Positions 32,928 to 46,400 of a DNA stretch of 64,000 bases are shown piece after piece (the stretch's first letter is position 1; each line of letters starts with the position of its first letter). Below the pieces are notes generated by a model. That model saw only the letters and a list, made by a program, of their open reading frames with translations. It did not search any database and was not told the origin of the DNA. The stretch lies in NCBI RefSeq assembly GCF_047495875.1, contig NC_092474.1, positions 4,047,001 through 4,111,000 of the forward strand, read 5' to 3'. This DNA comes from Pithys albifrons albifrons. Lineage: Eukaryota; Chordata; Aves; Passeriformes; Thamnophilidae. The position numbers were made by a program, and so were the translations under genes.

Positions 32928-33390
32928 TGTCAGTCCCAGAGCAGCTGAGGTTGAAGGGAGCTCCAGCTGTTCATTGGTCCCATGTCCTCTCAAAGTGGTG
33001 GTTGCTCTGAGCTTGTTCCACTTGAGACTTGTACACCTCCACAGGAGGAGATCCACATTCTCTCTGGGCAAACTGTCTCGGTATTGGATCATCTTCATGG
33101 TAGTATTTTTTCTATGTGTCTAATGGAATTTCCCATGTTCTAACTCATGTCCTGCACCTCTCATCCTATTGCTGTACAAGCCTGGAACAGTCTGGCTTCA
33201 TCTTCTCTGTGTCCTCTCATCAGGTGGCCGTAGAAGGCAGGAATTTCTCCCATTTCCATGTCTTCTGAAGGCTGAGCAGGCCCAGCTCTCTCTGTGTCCT
33301 TTGTCTGCTCCAGCCTCGAACAGCTCAGCTTGGTGGCCCTGTACTGGCCTTGCTCCAGTGCCTCAATATCCTTGGCTTCAGCTGTGGTCT
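32928..33390 (-). mobile_element. CR1 LINE, 3' part, minus strand
   Basis: Read on the plus strand, the segment follows the reverse complement of the avian CR1 tail in order: GGTTGAAGGGAGCTCCAG, then the CTCTCTGGGCAAACTGT block, ATTTCCCATGTTCTAACTCATG, CTCATCCTATTGCTG, GGCTGAGCAGGCCCAGCTC, and the CTCCAG/CCTTGCTCCAGTGCC block. The terminal octamers, expected at the low-coordinate end, are missing or decayed. The copy is about 460 bases, is 5' truncated, and has indels and stops that break the reverse-transcriptase frame. The plus-strand frame at 33169-33471 is its antisense shadow. Confidence 0.85.
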
Positions 33391-34020
33391 CTGTTGGCTT
33401 CCCACCTCTTAATTGATGTGGTTATGAAAAGATTCTTCCCTCTTGGCATAATGAAGGGGATGCTGCCTTAATTGGTTCCCTTCAGATTAGTGATTTGAAT
33501 AAAACATTGCTGAGAGAGAGGCAGAGTATTTCTCCCTGCTGAAGTGGATCATCACCACTGTGGTGTTGCTGGAGCAGAGCAGGAGGGTATCACTCTTTTC
33601 AGCTTCTTGAAATTATTTTTAGATGTGTTTTATGATTTTGAGGTACCATTTGGGGGTCAGGGGGCTTCATTTTTTTCTTTTTTTCCCCTTCCTTCTAAGG
33701 ATTTAAGCTTCTGAAATTATTTATTTACAAGCCATGAAAATCTCCCCAAAATGGATTTTAACAAGTGTGTAATTGGATAATTTGACAACTGGTAAGCTGA
33801 AACTCTAGAGATCAGGAATTACACTTCACTGCAGAATAGTCATTCTTCCTGTAGAATTAATTAGATTTCCTCTAGATTACAAGTAGTAAGTAGAGTAGTC
33901 AATTAAGAGAATTATTCTCTGACTTTCCCATCTTTCTTTTAATTGCCAGCCAGTGGTATTAAGAATTCTTTTCTCTATGTGAAATGTCCTCAAAGGCAGA
34001 ATGCCAGAAAGAGGAAGAGG

Positions 34021-34100
34021 GACAGTGGTTTAAACCCAGGATTCAGAAGAACTGACCTCTGGCTTTCTGTGCAACTTTGACTCACCTTCTGAGGCACTGA
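34021..34100 (+). mobile_element. Possible MIR-like SINE fragment
   Basis: ACAGTGGTTTAAACCCAGGA, then CTGGCTTTCTGTGCAACTT and CACCTTCTGAGGCACTGA, follow the order of the MIR 5' part (AGTGGTTAAGAGC, GGCTCTGCCACTTACTAGC, ACCTCTCTGAGCCTCAG). Matches are scattered, so this is tentative. Confidence 0.3.
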
Positions 34101-35436
34101 TGGTCCACTGAGCCTGAGAGCTGCTGGGTCCACAGGAGGCAGGCAGCAAATGAAGACAGGTTACTGATCAGTTGAGAGCAGTGTTGGTCAGCACCATTGC
34201 TAAGTCAAGCCCACCTACTCCACTCCCAGCTGGGTCAGTACAAAGGCCTGTGGAGCTGCTGCAGAGCTGGGCTGAATATCACCATTGCTTTTTTTATTGA
34301 GTCATTCCAGACCCAGCTTGGTTCCCCAGTTCCCTTCATCCCCTGCCCATGCAAAAGCAACATTGACATGATCTAAGAAGGGGTTATAAAAGTGGAGGCA
34401 GAAGCCACTTGAGGCAGGATGGCTCTGGCAGTGAGAGCTGCAGGAGCAAAGAGTGGCAGCAGCCTGAAAGATCTGGAGGGAGCTTAAGTCTTTGTTGTGC
34501 ATGGACATGGACAGGGCATGGAGGGTGGAATAGGGTGGGAATGGCTTTGCAAAGGAGGCCTGGGGCACACAGGCAGTGGAGGGGTTGCCTTGGTGGCTTT
34601 GTGTAGTCTTAGGGCCGTGGTAAATGAATTGGACAAACCGGATTTATGTGCAGGATGTTTCAGAACCTGCAAGCAAATGCATAAGGAGATCTTTGGTCTT
34701 GGACTTCCTTTCTGCTTTCAGCCTGGCTGTCAGATGACTTTCTGTGGAGGATAACAAACAGCAGAGGAGGGCTTGCAGGGGGAATAATTCTGTTCAGGCA
34801 GGAAGGGATAAAGCAGAGCAGACAACTGTGATTCAGATGGATGTCTGAGTCATACATTGTACCTCCCGAGGCTCTTTCTGGTATCAGGCACCTTACACTG
34901 TGCCTGGGGAGAAATTTAGTCTGTGGCCTGTGTAGAGGTATATTTTTAGGTGGTACTAAGTGTTGTCAGGAGGAGCAACACGATCACAGGGCCTCCAGAA
35001 GGGTGGTCCTGTTCACCTTGGAATAAGGAGAGACTTGCCTAAAGGTAGATGACATGGACCCAAATCACCCAGAGTTAGGAACTCAGAATTTAATGTTTAC
35101 TGAATGCAGAGGAAAAAAATTTTGTAAGAGGACATTTGTTTCATTTTTATTGTGTCCTTCAAAGAAGGGATGAGGGGAAAGTACAATAGGAAATCTGTAT
35201 AGCTTAGATTTTGGAGTACTTAATGTTGTTTTATAATCACTGATGTAATTTCTAATTGTGAGGAGAATAAACAAAACCCCTCAACAACATCAAAATGTGA
35301 AAAGTGTTAATTTTAAAAAGCTTGACATTTAAGGAGACTAAATTATAGGCATATAAGAAATGTAAATGTGGAAAAAAAATCTGTTGGTTTTTTTTTTTTC
35401 ATACCACTCACTAGTAACTCTGCCATAAAATAACAG

Positions 35437-35481
35437 AATCACTACCCTGGAGTGGGATTCTGCAAAATTACTACCCTGGAG
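35437..35481. repeat. Two-copy short direct repeat, 29-base period
   Basis: The 16-base unit at 35437-35452 recurs at 35466-35481 with one mismatch; both contain ACTACCCTGGAG. A simple local duplication. Confidence 0.75.
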
Positions 35482-38400
35482 ATACAGTTGTTATAGTTCA
35501 AAGTGACTTCTTTCTGCAATGCTAAACTTCAATTTCCTAAACTGATCAGCTCCAAACAGAGTGAGAGTCGATATTAAACCACTCTTCACCTTGCATGAAA
35601 ATGAGTCCTCACAATTTGGAAATAACCAACAGTAAAACCCACTGATTGTTAACATATAGAGAGAAGTAGTGCAGTTTCATGAGGAACAGCAATTCACTGT
35701 AGCAATAAGACTTTTCATTGCAATACCTGCTAAAAACTCCCAATTCTGTGTGTAATATTTGTGAGGCAAATTACCTTTGAATGTAAAAATAATTCTCCCC
35801 ATTTTAGTGGAATAGAGGTGTGTTGTTTTCACACATGTTTTTTCTCTTTGATCTGATAAAGCTGTCAGAAAGTGGAGTTAAGTTTCCTTGTCATAACTGG
35901 GTACAATCTATGTTTGTAGTTCTCTGCTGATAAGGTGATAACAGGAACCACTAAAAAAAGTACAAAGTTTAGACATGAGGGGAAAAACAAAGCATTTCAA
36001 CATTTAAAACAGAGGAAAGAGGCTGAACATATGTAAAAATATGTAAAAGTATACATCTAATTTTGTCATCAACAGGACCAGAAAAGAACAGATCTGTATT
36101 GCAGCTGGCATCCAAGAGAATCAGATCTCTCCTACTCTTTGTCCTTGTTTGAGCAGATGCACTAAAAGCCAGTGTCAAATTTTATAGTTTATGGATGTTT
36201 TTGGTGGTCCGTTAAATGTTTTATTAATTTCTTATTGTAAAAAGTCTTAAATTTTTTAAACTTAGCTTTGTGAAGCAATCCTCAGCTTTCTCTCTGTCCC
36301 AGCCCCCCTTGGATTCTATGACATGAGTGGAAGTTCTTAAGGAGGATGAAAAAGTGCAGTTCCAGTTATCTTCATTTCTAATGTACCTTCCCCATATTAA
36401 ACTGGAAAGATGTACATAAAGAATGAGAAAGTATATTGTTGCTATTTAGGTGGGGTTTGAAGATGATTCCTTTCCTTGCTTCTGTTTTCCTCTCCATGTG
36501 TCTCCACAGCCTTATTAAATAATATGCTTTCTGAGGCAAAGGCTGCTTTAAATATATTATTCATGCACAGTGGCCATACCAGCGTGGCTCTGGTTTCACT
36601 TGGATGTGCTGGGCTACAATACAATGCTAAGAATTATATATGAGCAGGCTTGAGTCCTGGAGATTGTCTGCCTGCTCAGTTTTGCAAGGGGGTTTGAAGA
36701 AGCAATTTAGGGCACTGTAATTATGGGACCTTGGAAAGACAAGGAAGGAAGGTGCTCAGATCATTTTGATGGCCCTGATGGCTGCCCTGTGCTGTCTGAG
36801 AGCAAAGCTGGGCATGATTATTCATAAGGCAAGAATTTCCCCTTTTTCAGTTTAGGAAAAGGATCTGCCAAGTTAGCCTGGGTTTGTGACACATTTCTAT
36901 TAAAAGTGCAGTATGATATGAAAAGAGAAAGGGTTTCCAGGTGGAAGAAGTGATTCTTCTTCCAGGAGAAACTCAGCCCAGTTACCAGAGGCAGAGGAAA
37001 GCAGCATTTCTACAGTTCAAAATGTTCATTTCTGGCATCCCAGCAGCTGAGAATGAGTCTGAATTTTACAGAAACTGAAGTTTTGTTAATGTTTGGGACT
37101 GTAAGTCATAAAGAACTGGGCTAATAACTGGAAAAGATTGGGAAATGCCTACAAAAAGAATTTCCATTCATTTCCATGCATCCCAATAATCCAGATTAAC
37201 AATCTAGGAGGAAGCATCATCAGAGATCTCATAGGAGATTGAAAAGGCAGATTTCACTGCCTTGTACATGGTTTCTCATAGACCAGAAGACTTCAAAGAT
37301 TGAGGTAACAGGGATATGCTTTTCTGTTTTTTCTTGGTAAAATTGCCCAGCGACATCAAGAAAGAGCCAAATATGTGGAGAAACGGAAAATTGTAGAGTA
37401 AGGGAAGAAATGAAGTGATTTTTCTTGCATTTGTCATGGGCACTGAGGTTTCTCTCTGGAGCTCTTTCACCTTTCCCTGCCCTGTGACAAGCAGAGTCTG
37501 AATAAAACAGAAGCCAGTGCTCTTCTGGAGACCTTGAGAGCTGACCTGATTTCATCACTGACTCTCATTCCCTCTGGGCATTCCTCAGCCCAGTAGTGAG
37601 GCTTTGTCTGCCTTTGCATTGGTTCTCCATCCAGTAAGGACTTCTTTTAGCAGATCTTAATTGCAAGAATTCTTGCTGCTGATGCCTGAAAGCAGTTAGT
37701 AAACATGAATCATGTTAAAAAATACTTAAAACCCATCCAAACTGTTAGTAAACTAGTAGAACATTGTGGTGAGATGTCTGTAGATACAAGGGCTATTTAT
37801 TTCTGTCTGTAGGTGCTTGGAAAAAGCTCCTTGTGCTTCACAGTGCACCTGTGAACATTCCTTGGGCACTTTTATCCCAGTATTCCAGATAGAAGAAAGG
37901 GTGCCCAGTCATGCCCTTTCAAAAGTCACTGCCTGCACTAGAAAATGTGTTTTTGCAAAATTCCTTTAGTAACAATAATTAATGCACAGAAAGGACGTAG
38001 AGTAGGAGCAAGGAAAAGGAAGGGTGGGAATGCAACAGCAGCTGAAGTGTGTTCTGTTAGCAAACTGGCATTTAGAAATATCTGCCACTGGGCTCTTATC
38101 TTCTCTCCTTTTTTTTTTACTATATCTTAAATGGATTAATCAAGAGTTGCTTCGTGGCCAAACAGCTTGAAGAAAGCATTTAACTTAATTTCTGTTTTTG
38201 AAAGTCTTAATGCTAAGAAACATTGAAGAATACTTGTGGTAAGTGCTTAGAGGAACTTAGAATCTAATGTGAATTTTAGTTACTAACTATGCAGTAGAGC
38301 AGCAGCCAGGCATTGGTCACCACCCTCCCCTCCAACTCCTCCAAATCCCCACCCAGGGGTCCTATTAAGATAAAGAAGCACTTGAGAAATCTGTCCCCAT

Positions 38401-41400
38401 TTTGTTTGCCATCTGTGGTTTTTGGGGTACATCTTAGATGCTGTTTAAATACAGGCTGATGCCACCCAAACCCATGGGAGATGTTAGACCAGCAGCTTTG
38501 TTTGGGACTGTTGTTTCATGTTTCACTTCAGGCATCTGACAAATAACTTCAAATGTCACCCTAAGGAACACTGCTGTGGAAATCAAGTGTTAGTCCAGCT
38601 GCATCTGAAGTGAGCACTTTACCTGTCACTGTGCCTTTGAAGGCTGTGAAAGAACACTCTGTTAATGGACCCTGATTGGTTTTATTTAAAGAAAGACAGA
38701 TCTCTCTGTGGCCAAAGAGCAGCTTTTGTTTGGTTGCTTCTTTTTATGTCTGTCTGATTCTCTTTCCAAATACTCTCTTTGCCTTTTGGTCAAAACTCAG
38801 GAGAGAAAGCCAAAGTGAACTTTTCACACCTTGCTTGCATAAATGGTTCATATTGTTGGAAAAATCCCCACCAATGAGCAAAAGTAATTATTTAAGTAAG
38901 AAGAGAAACACAGAAGCTGTACTACTATGTGACTATAATTCTTTATGGCTGCAGAAATTACTTGCAGCTGCCCTCCTGTAAGCTGTTCCCAAGGCATTAG
39001 ACAAAAGGATTGATTTTCAGAATTCACTGGAAAGAAATGAAAATGAGTTTATTAATAAAGGTATCAGTACAAAAGCTCTGAGTCACAGGGCTATTGATTT
39101 GTTCTTCCACTTGAACCTATCTTTGGGCAGACCATCAGCTTGCTTTTGGTCCTGCTTGCACTCAAGGCAGAGTCATTCCCATTTCAAAAGTGTTCATGTG
39201 AAGAAAATTGTGTCTGACTTCTGCTCTGGATATTAATGTAGAAATGTATGGAAAGATCATCAGGTGATCTTCCAAATTACTTGAAAAGATTGAAGTTGGC
39301 TATTTTATTTCTTGTGGGAGTGTCATTTATATTGTTTTTTGCCAGTGGCATTCCATAGGAAAACATGAATTGAGCTTTGAAAGTGTCAGTTGTTGCATTT
39401 TTATTACTATTTCTAGGACACAACCAGGAGAAACAATAGTATTTCATATTTTTCTGAATATGTCTGCAAAGCACAAAACCTGTAATCCAACCTTGGCTCG
39501 AGAAAGGTTTGCTTCTGAGTCACAGCTCAAAGAGAAAGGCAATGTGGGGAGGGGAAGAGGAGGGCCAAGGAAAGGCAGACATTTGTCACCTCTTAGTTCC
39601 ATCCAGGTGTATTTAGAGTGCTAAAGAAAAGGGAATGAAAAAACTGGTATATCTCTATATATGTGATATCTTGGTAGCTCTGGCTGTAACTGCTCACCAG
39701 AGGCAGAACTGTTGCTGATGCACTGTCAGTTAAATGCAGGTACCCCCTTCACCAGTGCAGTGTTTAATGCAGCCTCATGCAGGACTGACTTTTACTGCTC
39801 TTGCCTGCTGAGGATCTCAACATGTGGATGTTGTCATTGATTAGTAAAGTGTTTCTTCTCATTTTCCTAAAAGTTTGGGTTGTCATACGTGTTTTCAGTT
39901 ACGAAACAAAATCCTACTGCCTGTGTTACTTTCATAATCAGCCTTGAAGATGTTCTCAGGTACTTGCAGTCAGCACTGGCAGCAGATCATCTGGGATGGA
40001 CATTTTGTAGATGAAGTTTCTATAACAATACCTGTGGGATGTCATTAAAGGGTTACAGATACAGTTTGCCTGCAAGAATTGGATTAGCAAAGCAATGTAG
40101 AGTTCAGTCCAGCCAGTCAGGGCTGTTTGGTGTACACAGAAGTGAATGCACATACTGAAGACTCCAGAGGGCATGAACTGTGACCTGAAAACATCCTTAT
40201 TGTTTAAGTATAGACCTCTCTGCATCTTTATTTTATAAAGCAGAAATGAATGCGTGGAATGTTTCTCTCAAGCAGAGCTGGAGAATAGATTGGAGGAGTC
40301 AGAGCATGTGAAATCCATTCCTAAAGTATATCAATAAATACACTATTCTGTCTCTGTGTTCCTAAATGGACCACAGTGAAAGACTGCACCAACAAAATCC
40401 TCTGTTTATGCAGGCAGAATAGGTAATTACACTCTGCAATGCCTGTTTAAGGGCACAGGTACCCATTTCACAAATACTAATGAGCCTATGCAAATGTTGG
40501 GTGCAAGGAAAAAAACCAGCATCCTTTGAAAATTTATCCCTTTAGACCAAATGCTGTCCTTGAATATGCACACTGAATTTCCATTGTCTTTGATAGGCTG
40601 TGCATGAATACAATCCATAGAAGAATTTCATCCTTACATTCTCCTTTCTTTTCTGCAGCGTCCTGCAGGTCTTTGTTTTCTCTTGGTTTAACTAATCAAA
40701 GCATTCCTGTGTTGCTGCATTAAAAGGAATTTTCTTGAGACCATTTACAGCTTATTTTAAAACTATTACTCTTGACAATCATTTAAATGAGATGTCTACC
40801 ATAATAAAATAAAACTTTTTCTGTTACTCACCGTGTGTTTGGCAGGGAGCTGATGCAATGGCTTTAGAAACATTTGTAATTCCAACTGAAAGGAGCATCG
40901 TGTTTTTCAAAACAAAGAGCACAGATAATCTCCCTAAAATCTCTCACAATAAGCAGAAGTTCCATATATTAATTTGTGCATCAACCTTTTATCTTTGTTG
41001 ACATGGGGATCTGTGTATTAAATACTGTTCAGCTAATGAGAAACAGCCTGAGAGGTGAGTGAGGCCCATCAGCTGGAGCCAGGTGGTTGAGGAAAAGACA
41101 TTTTAAAGCCACTGACTCTCACTGGTGAGATTTGATGCCACCCCATCTACAGCAAAGCTTGAGATCTTGTTAGATGTGTTCAGTTTGATGAACACTTCAA
41201 TCAACAACTGCTGCCAGTCCCAGTGCTGATCTCAAACCGTCTTTCTTACTTTGTTAGGTGGCCATTCCTCTCTTCTGTTAAGGGCATAACAGGGTCAGCA
41301 GAGGTCTTCCCTAGGACAGATTGGGTTAGGAGGAGTTGTCTTGCATTAATTTGTATCTCACTCTATGAGATACTCTAATCTTATTTTGCAAAATTGATAA

Positions 41401-43079
41401 TTTCTTATCACCAGTCTATTTAAAGTGCATCATTTAAACTCATGAAGTCAGAGGACCTTCAGAACATCCATACAAAAATATGTCACTAGTCCTGCCTCTC
41501 ATTTTAGTGTGAGGAGAAGAAGAAAGATGTTTCCCATCCCAGTTTCAGCTAATATTTTAGTACTTCTGTTGAACTCATCCTTGCCCATTCAGGCTGACTC
41601 ATAAAACCAACCTTTGCTTTGCTTTCTTCCCTTCTGCTCGGTGATAAACTTCTTTTAACCTCAATTTTTACTGCTGCTCTTCTTGTCTTTTCTTGATAAA
41701 ACTTAACTCTGCTAAAACTTCCCTCTGCTCTCAGCTGTACCCAGTGATGAAAATTTCAGCCAATATTGCCAAGTCCTTGGGTTTTTCAGTACCTGTTTGC
41801 CCATGGCATAATTTTTTTCTATAGCCTGTGAAAGGAGCCATGACTGCAAGGGCTCTGATTTTGCCCCATATATGATGCCAACGTAGAATCCAAATGTCAC
41901 TTGGCATGGAACGTTTTGCAGGAGGGGAAGCAGTGCCATTTCATGGCATCATCATTAAGTAAATGGCAAATTTCTTACAGATGTCAGTGGTGCAGTGTTG
42001 GGCATTCTGCATGTTTTCCATGATGTCTGTAACATTGGAATGAATATTTATGTTCTATATGCTTTCCAGAGTGTTCCTGTTGGAATAGCCTCTGAGCTAT
42101 AAAAGTTTCATCCATCCAAGCCTGTTTCTATTGAAATATTAAGAAGATTGTTTAAATGTGTCAATTGTGATAAGTAAGTAAAAAAACCCTTCATGCTATA
42201 CAGCAATATCTCATTTATTTGCTGATGTCAGGTATTTAGGGGATATCAACATTGTGTTGTTACCATCATTACAAAGCCTCAACTGGGAATAATCTGAGGA
42301 TCTCACTCTCTGTGGCAATTTTTTGGAAAGCAGCTTGTGACAGACTGTTTAATGAAGCAGAAAGTGGAGTTAGGTTTGCATTATAGGAGAATACTAAATG
42401 GAAATCTCATTCTCAAAAGAAAAAAAAAAACCACCCTAACTTTCTAGCTCCTCTTCTTCAGATGTCTTCATTTAAATGCAAATAGCAGCTTCATCCACAA
42501 TGAAATGAAAAAAAGCCTCTTTTTCCCTGGGAAACAATAATGAGAGTAAATTTAAGTAATTTCATTTTTGTAATAAGATAATCCTTTTCAATGCTCATGG
42601 TAATATTATGATAAAGGTTGACTTTAAAATTATTATTTTTGAATAGGAGAATGTATTTTTTGCTTTTGCAGAAGCCGGAATTCTGAATTCACTGTAACTC
42701 TGCCCAGATGCTGCTCCTGGGGTCAGGAAGTTCAAGGGTCTGATCTGGATTCTATTGAGCCCAGTGGGCAGATAATCCATAATATTATCTGTAGCTAAAT
42801 CTTGTTCCACCTACACTTTATTTGGCTGATGAAAATGACAGTTTGGTACTTGTGGGATTTCTTTGTTGTGTTTGTGGACAAGCAGATTTCATGAGTCCAA
42901 GTCTGGGTGCACTTATCTGATTTATTGACTTTAGTGACAGGAGAGATGACAATTCATCAAGATGATTATGAGATTCTTGAACAAACGTTCTGGTTTATTG
43001 TATGTTTTCACTCAGCATCTCACTGATTCTGGTCTGAAATGTGCTAAGGATTGCAATTGCCGCTGGTGTGAATAAAAGA

Positions 43080-43445
43080 AAATGAAGAGGAGGCTCAGAG
43101 GTGACCTCATCACTGTCTAGAACTACCTGAAGGGAAGTTCTGGCCAGGTGGGTGTTGGTCTCTTCTCCCAGGCACTCAGCAATAGGACAAGGGGGCACGG
43201 GCTTAAGCTCTGCCAGGGGAAATTTAAGTTGGATATCAGAAAAGAATTCTTTACAGAGAGAGTAATCAGGCATTGGAATGGGCTGCCCAGAGAGGTGGTG
43301 GTTTCACCATCCCTGGAGATTTTTAAATGCAGATTGGCCGTGGCACTGAGTGCCATGATCTGGTAAAGGGACTGGAGTTGGACCAAGGGTTGGACTCGAT
43401 GATCTCGGAGGTCTTTTCCAACCCAATCGATTCTATGATTCTATG
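43080..43445 (+). mobile_element. CR1 LINE, 3' end with terminal octamers
   Basis: The tail of a CR1 non-LTR retrotransposon, sense to the host gene. It opens with AGGAGGCTCAGAGGTGACCT and AACTACCTGAAGGGAAGTTC, both typical of the last part of CR1 ORF2. It continues through the conserved end TTGGACTCGATGATCTCGG and GGTCTTTTCCAACC, and finishes with two perfect ATTCTATG octamers at 43430-43445. This is the best-preserved CR1 copy in the window. The usual CR1 mode of 5' truncation explains the abrupt start. No poly(A) tail is expected for this family. Confidence 0.95.
43109..43366 (+). pseudogene. C-terminal fragment of CR1 ORF2 (reverse-transcriptase protein)
   Basis: In frame with the ATG at 43148, the peptide contains [20 protein letters not shown] and [15 protein letters not shown], ending ...AMIW at the TAA 43364-43366. 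This is the characteristic end of CR1 ORF2p, downstream of the reverse-transcriptase core. No endonuclease or catalytic reverse-transcriptase motifs are present because the element is 5' truncated, so it is inert. The methionine used by a simple ORF caller is internal and not a true start. Confidence 0.85.
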
Positions 43446-46400
43446 AATTGTCCACTGTATTTACCTGACACTAAAATTCAGAATCTTGTAATGTGTGTTC
43501 TGTGATCCACTGATAGGCAGTGACCACGTGATTATAGAGCTGATAAACTGCAGTAACTATTACCTGTTAGCACAAGCATCAAATATTTTTACCTGCCAGT
43601 TGTCCTTGAAATGTGTTACTCAAATCTTATGACATCTTTCTGACTCTGAGCAGCCTCAAAGTACTTCCTTAAGAAAATCCAAGTTTCTCTAGTATCTCAA
43701 TGGAGTGAAGTGCAGGGCAGATAATATGAGTGTGGAAAAGAAGTTACAGCTTGTTGATAAGTGGAATAAGACTTTTATATAACAGCTTAATATTCAGAAC
43801 TTAGAATGTTGTTATATAGCCAAGGAGGGTCCAAAGACAATGGGATATCAGAGCATGTAGGTATAGAGCAAGGTCTGTCCAGCAGTCCAGCAAACAGAAC
43901 ATACTTCTATTAATGTATCCTGTGTTTATCAAAACTTGAATTATTAATGTAACTCCTAATAGATGTCAGAGCACTTGTGGATACAGTTCCTGAAAAAGAA
44001 TGTGCTCCCTGCTGATTTCAAGTGATTGGCCAGACTTTACCCATGTGCCTTTAGTCATCTGGGGGCATTTTTCATCTAAGAATAAGCAAATACCAGTTTT
44101 TCAGGCACATATACAATAGAAATGAGGGAGAAGATTTTAAAATTGGCAAAGACTGTTTTCTGTAATTGATATTTATAAGAATTGGTACCATTAGTTCTAA
44201 TAGCACTATCAGCAATATGTATAGTGTTTACTTGGTTAAATCAGGTCTTTGGTTCAGTTTGAACAATCTGTCAGGATATTTCACGTGGATATCAGTAATC
44301 CTTGACTGCTTCTTCACTAGTTGAGTTTTGGGTCCTGCATTTTGAAGTCTCAGCTCAGCAGGAGGGCAATAACACATATTATGTCCATGATGGTCATTGC
44401 AATATACTACAGATATGTATTACCTGCATTTTGCTTTCCTTTCTATTGCAATTTTTTACATTGTTAGAGTTTAATTTGCACATTAAATACATAGTTTTCC
44501 TTTATGAAGCCAGAAGGGTTTTCTTTGCAGTGAAAATGAGAGGTTCAATTACCCTCCTACTAATGGATAAAATGTAATTAACATTGTCTTGAGGCTAATT
44601 TTCATTTATACTGCCATTCTGCGTAAGCTGAACATCATTCTCTGGAAAAAGTCAATGTGTCACTTTTATTAGCCCAGTTTGCACTTTAACACCAAGAAAA
44701 TTAATTCAAGATACATTAACGTACTTAACTTCAAATACAATGAAATGATCTGATGACAGAAGATAATTCTAACGTGTCCTTTATGAAGTCATGCAGTTTG
44801 GTTGTGGGTGTGCTTGATAAATGGGATCCTCTTTGTGTGTGTGCACTTTGGGAAAAGGACAGAATGGAAAAAGCATTTCCCAGCCAGCTGCTGTTCATAA
44901 ACTTGCCAAGGTTTACATCCTTTCACATGTGAACAGCAGCCAGAAAACCTTTTTTAGGTGGACTTTCTTCCCATCAGCTCTTCCCTTCAAAGGCAACAGC
45001 TGTGCAATTGTATGTAAGTTTTTAGACAAAAGAAATATCCACAGTATCTGTTCCATCCTTAAAGCACAATCACAGAATCTTTTGCAATACATTTTGGGGC
45101 ATATTTTAGTGTCTTAGAAGCCTGTAAGGAAAATCACTTGAGAAATACAAGCACAGGACCAGAGCCTTAGATGACTTTTTCTTCTCTGTATGTTTTTAAA
45201 TATTTAGTCCATGCTGACATGAGACAGCTGGGACATTTCTCTTAGGTGTTTGTTGGGAAGCCTTTCCCCATGTTTTATTTTCCATTGCTCACTTCAATCC
45301 CAAAGTTGCTGCTTATAGTCCTATCTGGGCCCCTAACTAACACCTCTTTTCCTCCCCTTTGTTTAGATCTGGCTTTACAAGGCTGGTTCCCTGCTCTGGG
45401 AAATGCTGTAATGTAAATACAAAGTTCATCCTGAGCCAGTTGTTGGACATGTTTGCCATCAATGATGTTCCAAGGAGATAATGAACCTCCCTTCACCTTC
45501 AATCACTCCACCCCAAGAGCACACTCCCAAAACAGAGACATAGCAGACCTCTGAAATCTTCTTTTCCAGAAGTGGCTCCTTGATGCTTGATTTTTTGTTC
45601 TGATTGCAGAAGTAACAACCTGACTCTTAAGCATGTGTGTAGAAGTCAAGTGTTGTGCTGTTGTTTTTCAGTTCTTATATATCCCCCATGGTCAGACATT
45701 CAGCACCTGCAAAATTGAAACAATAATAAGCCCAGTGATGAAGAGAGACTGTGGTGTGATTATAGTTTTGCTTTGCTCTCTATTGGGAGCATGTTTTTAT
45801 AGCAGTAACCTCTCTATATAACACTGGAAAAATAAGTGGGATAGGATGAAGGCATGCCAGGTGTGCAGAGGGAGATAAACTCCAATATTATTATATTATG
45901 ACAGCAGAATCTACTGGTTGTTATAGAAAAACATGCCTTTAGAGGAGAGTAGACATTTCCACAATGAAAAGCTCAGCACTTTTTCTTCAGTTTCCACCAG
46001 AGACAGCAGAAGCAGAGTGAGGAGTGTAAGGCAGGTGTCCCCAATGGTCACCTTCCCCAGCCTCTGCATCTGCAGCACTGAGGACCCTCGATGCTCAAGG
46101 AACTACTCTTGCCCCATGGTAAGCAGGTTTGGGGATTTTGCCATTCTTTTAGATACCCAAGAGCAGCCTTTGCAACTGGATTCTGCAGTATTCAGCTTGA
46201 GTTTGCAAAATGTCTTTGGTTTTGGCATTTGGGAATAGTTCTGCCTCCATCACATGCCTCTAGGGTGAGAAAACCATTATCACAAAGATATCATGAATGC
46301 AAAAATGGCCATTGTTCATAAACTTTTCCTTCTCAACATACTTTCAACTCTATTTTGCCTTGGATAATTATCACTGTGAGCCAGGTTTGGTATGTCCAAG

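Larger units (their letters stand above)
33391..43079. other. Unique intronic sequence, no gene recognised
   Basis: Holds a weak MIR-like fragment (34021-34100), a T-run at 35388-35399 and a two-copy 29-base-period repeat at 35437-35481. There are also overlapping short frames at 34302-34754 and 37229-37558 with no domain. Otherwise nothing recognisable was seen over nearly 10 kb. Confidence 0.45.

Noticed and set aside
33169..33471. 100-residue plus-strand frame rich in L, S and P
   Set aside because: It is the antisense shadow of the minus-strand CR1 copy.
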